Positions 4,773 to 6,441 of a stretch of 6,441 nucleotides of DNA are shown here, one piece after another. Where the stretch lies: the NCBI GenBank assembly GCA_041477655.1, contig JBGOUP010000036.1:1-6441 (forward strand). The letters are read 5' to 3'. Position numbers and translations under genes: made by a program. Source of the DNA: JBGOUP01 sp041477655. GTDB lineage: Bacteria; Patescibacteriota; UBA1384; 2-12-FULL-50-11. Every line of letters begins with the position of its first letter. Position 1 is the first letter of the stretch. The notes below the pieces were generated by a model. That model made no database searches. It had not been told where the DNA came from and saw only the letters and a program-made list of their open reading frames with translations.

Positions 4773-5975
4773 ATGACTTGGCCGTTAACAGTATCACAGA
4801 AATTTTTAGTGTTTTGGTTGGCGCTGATCGGCGGGTTGATTATTGGTTCTCTGGCAACGCTACCGGTGATAATTTTGGTCTGGCTGTCAGTAATCTGGTT
4901 GGTGTTATTTGTTAGTGGCCAGAAAGAGCCGTTAGAAACAATTTCATTAGTAATTTTTTCTCTGTTAGTTGGCTGGCTGATCTGGCAATGGACTGGCGGT
5001 GAAGTTTGGGCCCATGCTGGTTTCCTGGCAACAATGAGTGGTTGGTTAATTACGCTTCGTGATCACATTGTTGATCGAATTTTCACCGCTCTACCTGAAC
5101 CGCACGGCTCGTTGCTAACGGGCATATTGCTTGGCAATCGGGTCAAATTGGACAAAGAGCTGATCCAGACATTTCGAGCCGTCGGATTGAGCCATATTAT
5201 TGCCGTTTCCGGCTATAACCTAACCATTCTAACTGTCAATGTTCAGACTTTATTTCGACCGTTGTTAGGCCGGAAAGCCGTGTTTGTGTCGGTAGCGATG
5301 ATCTTGACTTTTGTAATTATCAGTGGCGCGCCAGCTTCGATTTTACGAGCGGCCGTTATGGCTGGATCGCTGTTACTTGCTCAACTGGTTGGCCGGCCCA
5401 GCCGATCAATCAACTTGCTCATTTTTGCCGCTGGTATTTTGGCTATCTTTGAGCCAAAAATTATTTTCGATGTCGGGTTTCAACTCTCGGTGGCTGCAAC
5501 CTATGGATTAATTCGCTTAACTCCATTATTAGAACTGGCCTTTGCCAAAATCCCCCTGCCGATAGTGCTCAAGGACGTTGTAAGCCAAACGCTGGCGGCA
5601 ACAATATTAACGGCGCCACTTTTGATCGCCCATTTCGAGCGACTATCGCTAATTTCGCCCTTAACCAACATTTTGGTTGTGCCGACCATCCCGTTTTTGA
5701 TGGGTCTTGGTTTAGTAGCGGCAGCCGTTTTGCTCCTGTACCCGCCAGTTGGTAATTTGGTCGCTCAACTCTGCTGGCCGATCCTGACTTGGATTTTGTT
5801 TATCTCCAATCGCGCCGCTAATCTTCGTTTTGCCGTTACCAATGTGACGCTTTCCGGTTGGATTATTGGCGCTGTTATGCTACTGATAGTAATTTGGCTG
5901 GAATACCTAGCAGTTAAGCTGAAAAATCGTGAACCGAATTTGCTCTTGAAATTCTCCGGCCAGACCCTTGCATGA
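4773..5975 (+). CDS. comEC: ComEC-like competence channel protein, membrane part only
   Basis: This would be the inner-membrane channel that passes single-stranded DNA into the cytosol during transformation. The 400 residues are mostly hydrophobic with about ten predicted membrane helices. The Competence-domain signature is clear: LLTGILLGNR (114-123), FRAVGLSHIIAVSGYNLTIL (134-153), SGAPASILRAAVMAG (184-198), FDVGFQLSVAATYGL (232-246) and SPLTNILVVP (295-304). Classical ComEC (commonly 650-800 residues) has an OB-fold region after the first helices and a C-terminal metallo-beta-lactamase domain. Here only about 110 residues precede the channel core, leaving no room for the OB fold, and the hydrolase domain is the next gene, overlapping by ATGA. 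A TAG four codons upstream in frame makes 4773 the first possible ATG. There is no frameshift; the split looks stable. Confidence 0.9.
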   Translation: MTWPLTVSQKFLVFWLALIGGLIIGSLATLPVIILVWLSVIWLVLFVSGQKEPLETISLVIFSLLVGWLIWQWTGGEVWAHAGFLATMSGWLITLRDHIVDRIFTALPEPHGSLLTGILLGNRVKLDKELIQTFRAVGLSHIIAVSGYNLTILTVNVQTLFRPLLGRKAVFVSVAMILTFVIISGAPASILRAAVMAGSLLLAQLVGRPSRSINLLIFAAGILAIFEPKIIFDVGFQLSVAATYGLIRLTPLLELAFAKIPLPIVLKDVVSQTLAATILTAPLLIAHFERLSLISPLTNILVVPTIPFLMGLGLVAAAVLLLYPPVGNLVAQLCWPILTWILFISNRAANLRFAVTNVTLSGWIIGAVMLLIVIWLEYLAVKLKNREPNLLLKFSGQTLA

Positions 5976-6441
5976 GGCGATCGTTTTTCCAGCTGCTAGC
6001 CGTTGTCGCCTTTTTGGCGTTGATTGTTGCTGGAACCAGCCAGCATCAAGCCCAAACTCGAGGTGATGATCTTAAGCTTTGGATTTTTGATATCGGCCAA
6101 GGTGACTCAATTTTTATTGATACGCCCGATCATCATCAAATTCTGGTTGATGGCGGACCGGATTCAACTGTCTTGAAACGGCTTGGGCAAGCAATGCCGC
6201 TCAATGACAAGGAGATTGATATGGTCATTGTTACCCATAACCACGCTGATCATTTGGCCGGTATTGATGAAGTTCTCAAGCATTATCAGGTGGACAAAAT
6301 TTTGATTTCCGGGGCAACTTACGACTCGCAAACCTATAAAAATTTTGTCCAGTTGATTACCGACAAACATATTCCAACTGAAAATGTCACCGCCGGAACG
6401 AAAATTGATTTTGGGGCATTGCACGGGATTGTTATTTTTCC
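5972..6441 (+). CDS. Metallo-beta-lactamase-fold protein, ComEC C-terminal type (partial)
   Basis: The gene starts at an ATG overlapping the comEC stop (ATGA) and runs open off the window: 156 codons plus two bases are seen. One N-terminal membrane helix or signal anchor (about 4-21, RSFFQLLAVVAFLALIVAG) places the rest on the outer face of the membrane. The hydrolase domain follows: LWIFDIGQGDSIFIDTP (36-52), ILVDGG (57-62) and THNHADH (88-94), where H89, H91, D93 and H94 form the HxHxDH metal site. The F-D-x-G-Q-G-D-S motif is typical of the ComEC C-terminal domain, thought to degrade the non-imported strand. No Shine-Dalgarno precedes the ATG, so translation is probably coupled to comEC. 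It is the missing half of ComEC as a separate polypeptide; the C-terminal metal ligands lie beyond the window. Confidence 0.88.
   Translation, partial: MRRSFFQLLAVVAFLALIVAGTSQHQAQTRGDDLKLWIFDIGQGDSIFIDTPDHHQILVDGGPDSTVLKRLGQAMPLNDKEIDMVIVTHNHADHLAGIDEVLKHYQVDKILISGATYDSQTYKNFVQLITDKHIPTENVTAGTKIDFGALHGIVIF

Noticed and set aside
5960..5990. comEC broken by a sequencing frameshift
   Set aside because: The junction is a clean ATGA overlap, the second frame begins with its own Met and a membrane anchor, and both parts keep their conserved motifs. A real split is more likely, though an assembly error cannot be fully excluded.
6164..6424. An 86-codon minus-strand frame at the right end
   Set aside because: It is antisense to the metallo-beta-lactamase gene, whose THNHADH and GQGDS motifs identify the real coding strand.
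1..6441. CRISPR array, tRNA or rRNA genes
   Set aside because: I saw no regularly spaced direct repeats, tRNA cloverleaf or rRNA-like segments in the intergenic regions.

Overview
The window is a stretch of bacterial chromosome that reads with the standard code. It carries protein-quality-control genes, a DNA-uptake gene pair and one intact insertion sequence. The compact layout, the ComEC protein split into two short genes, and a repeat-like peptide inside DnaK suggest a Patescibacteria/CPR-type or similar environmental genome. That placement is inference; there is no rRNA or other phylogenetic marker here. TGA is used as a stop (5973-5975), so there is no sign of UGA recoding.

Layout. At the left edge, on the minus strand, is the start of an HNH-nuclease-like gene (1-266), running off the window. 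Upstream of it is a complete dnaK (398-2383, minus), whose stop codon lies inside a 13-bp hairpin terminator. The dnaK promoter (2463-2491) contains a perfect 9-bp palindrome and is not a CIRCE element. Next is a complete IS1595/ISXO2-like element (2504-3328, 825 bp) with 24-bp imperfect terminal inverted repeats, an intact DDE transposase and a perfect 8-bp target duplication, TCAATGCT. Removing the IS and one target copy leaves a 183-bp intergenic region. In it two good sigma70-type promoters, one for dnaK and one for the gene at 3400, stand back to back with 19 bp between their -35 boxes. The IS landed in those 19 bp without damaging either core promoter.

To the right, a plus-strand gene (3400-4035) encodes an unrecognised HExxH zincin-like protein. 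It converges on grpE (4057-4602, minus), with one hairpin terminator between them. grpE appears almost leaderless. Divergent from grpE is a two-gene unit: a ComEC-like competence membrane channel without the usual OB-fold region (4773-5975), overlapping by ATGA a metallo-beta-lactamase-fold gene (5972 to window end) that matches the C-terminal domain of classical ComEC.

How the genes work together. DnaK and GrpE are the Hsp70 chaperone and its nucleotide-exchange factor. No dnaJ or hrcA is visible, so the classical hrcA-grpE-dnaK-dnaJ operon is broken up here. The zincin gene lies between them and was divergent from dnaK before the IS arrived, so it may be a stress-related protease partner; this is inference. 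The ComEC pair would form the inner-membrane DNA-import channel and its associated hydrolase.

The most interesting items are the in-frame repeat-like insertion in DnaK, the palindrome inside the dnaK promoter, the IS placed exactly between divergent promoters, the hairpin over the transposase start, the unknown zincin, and the split OB-less ComEC.
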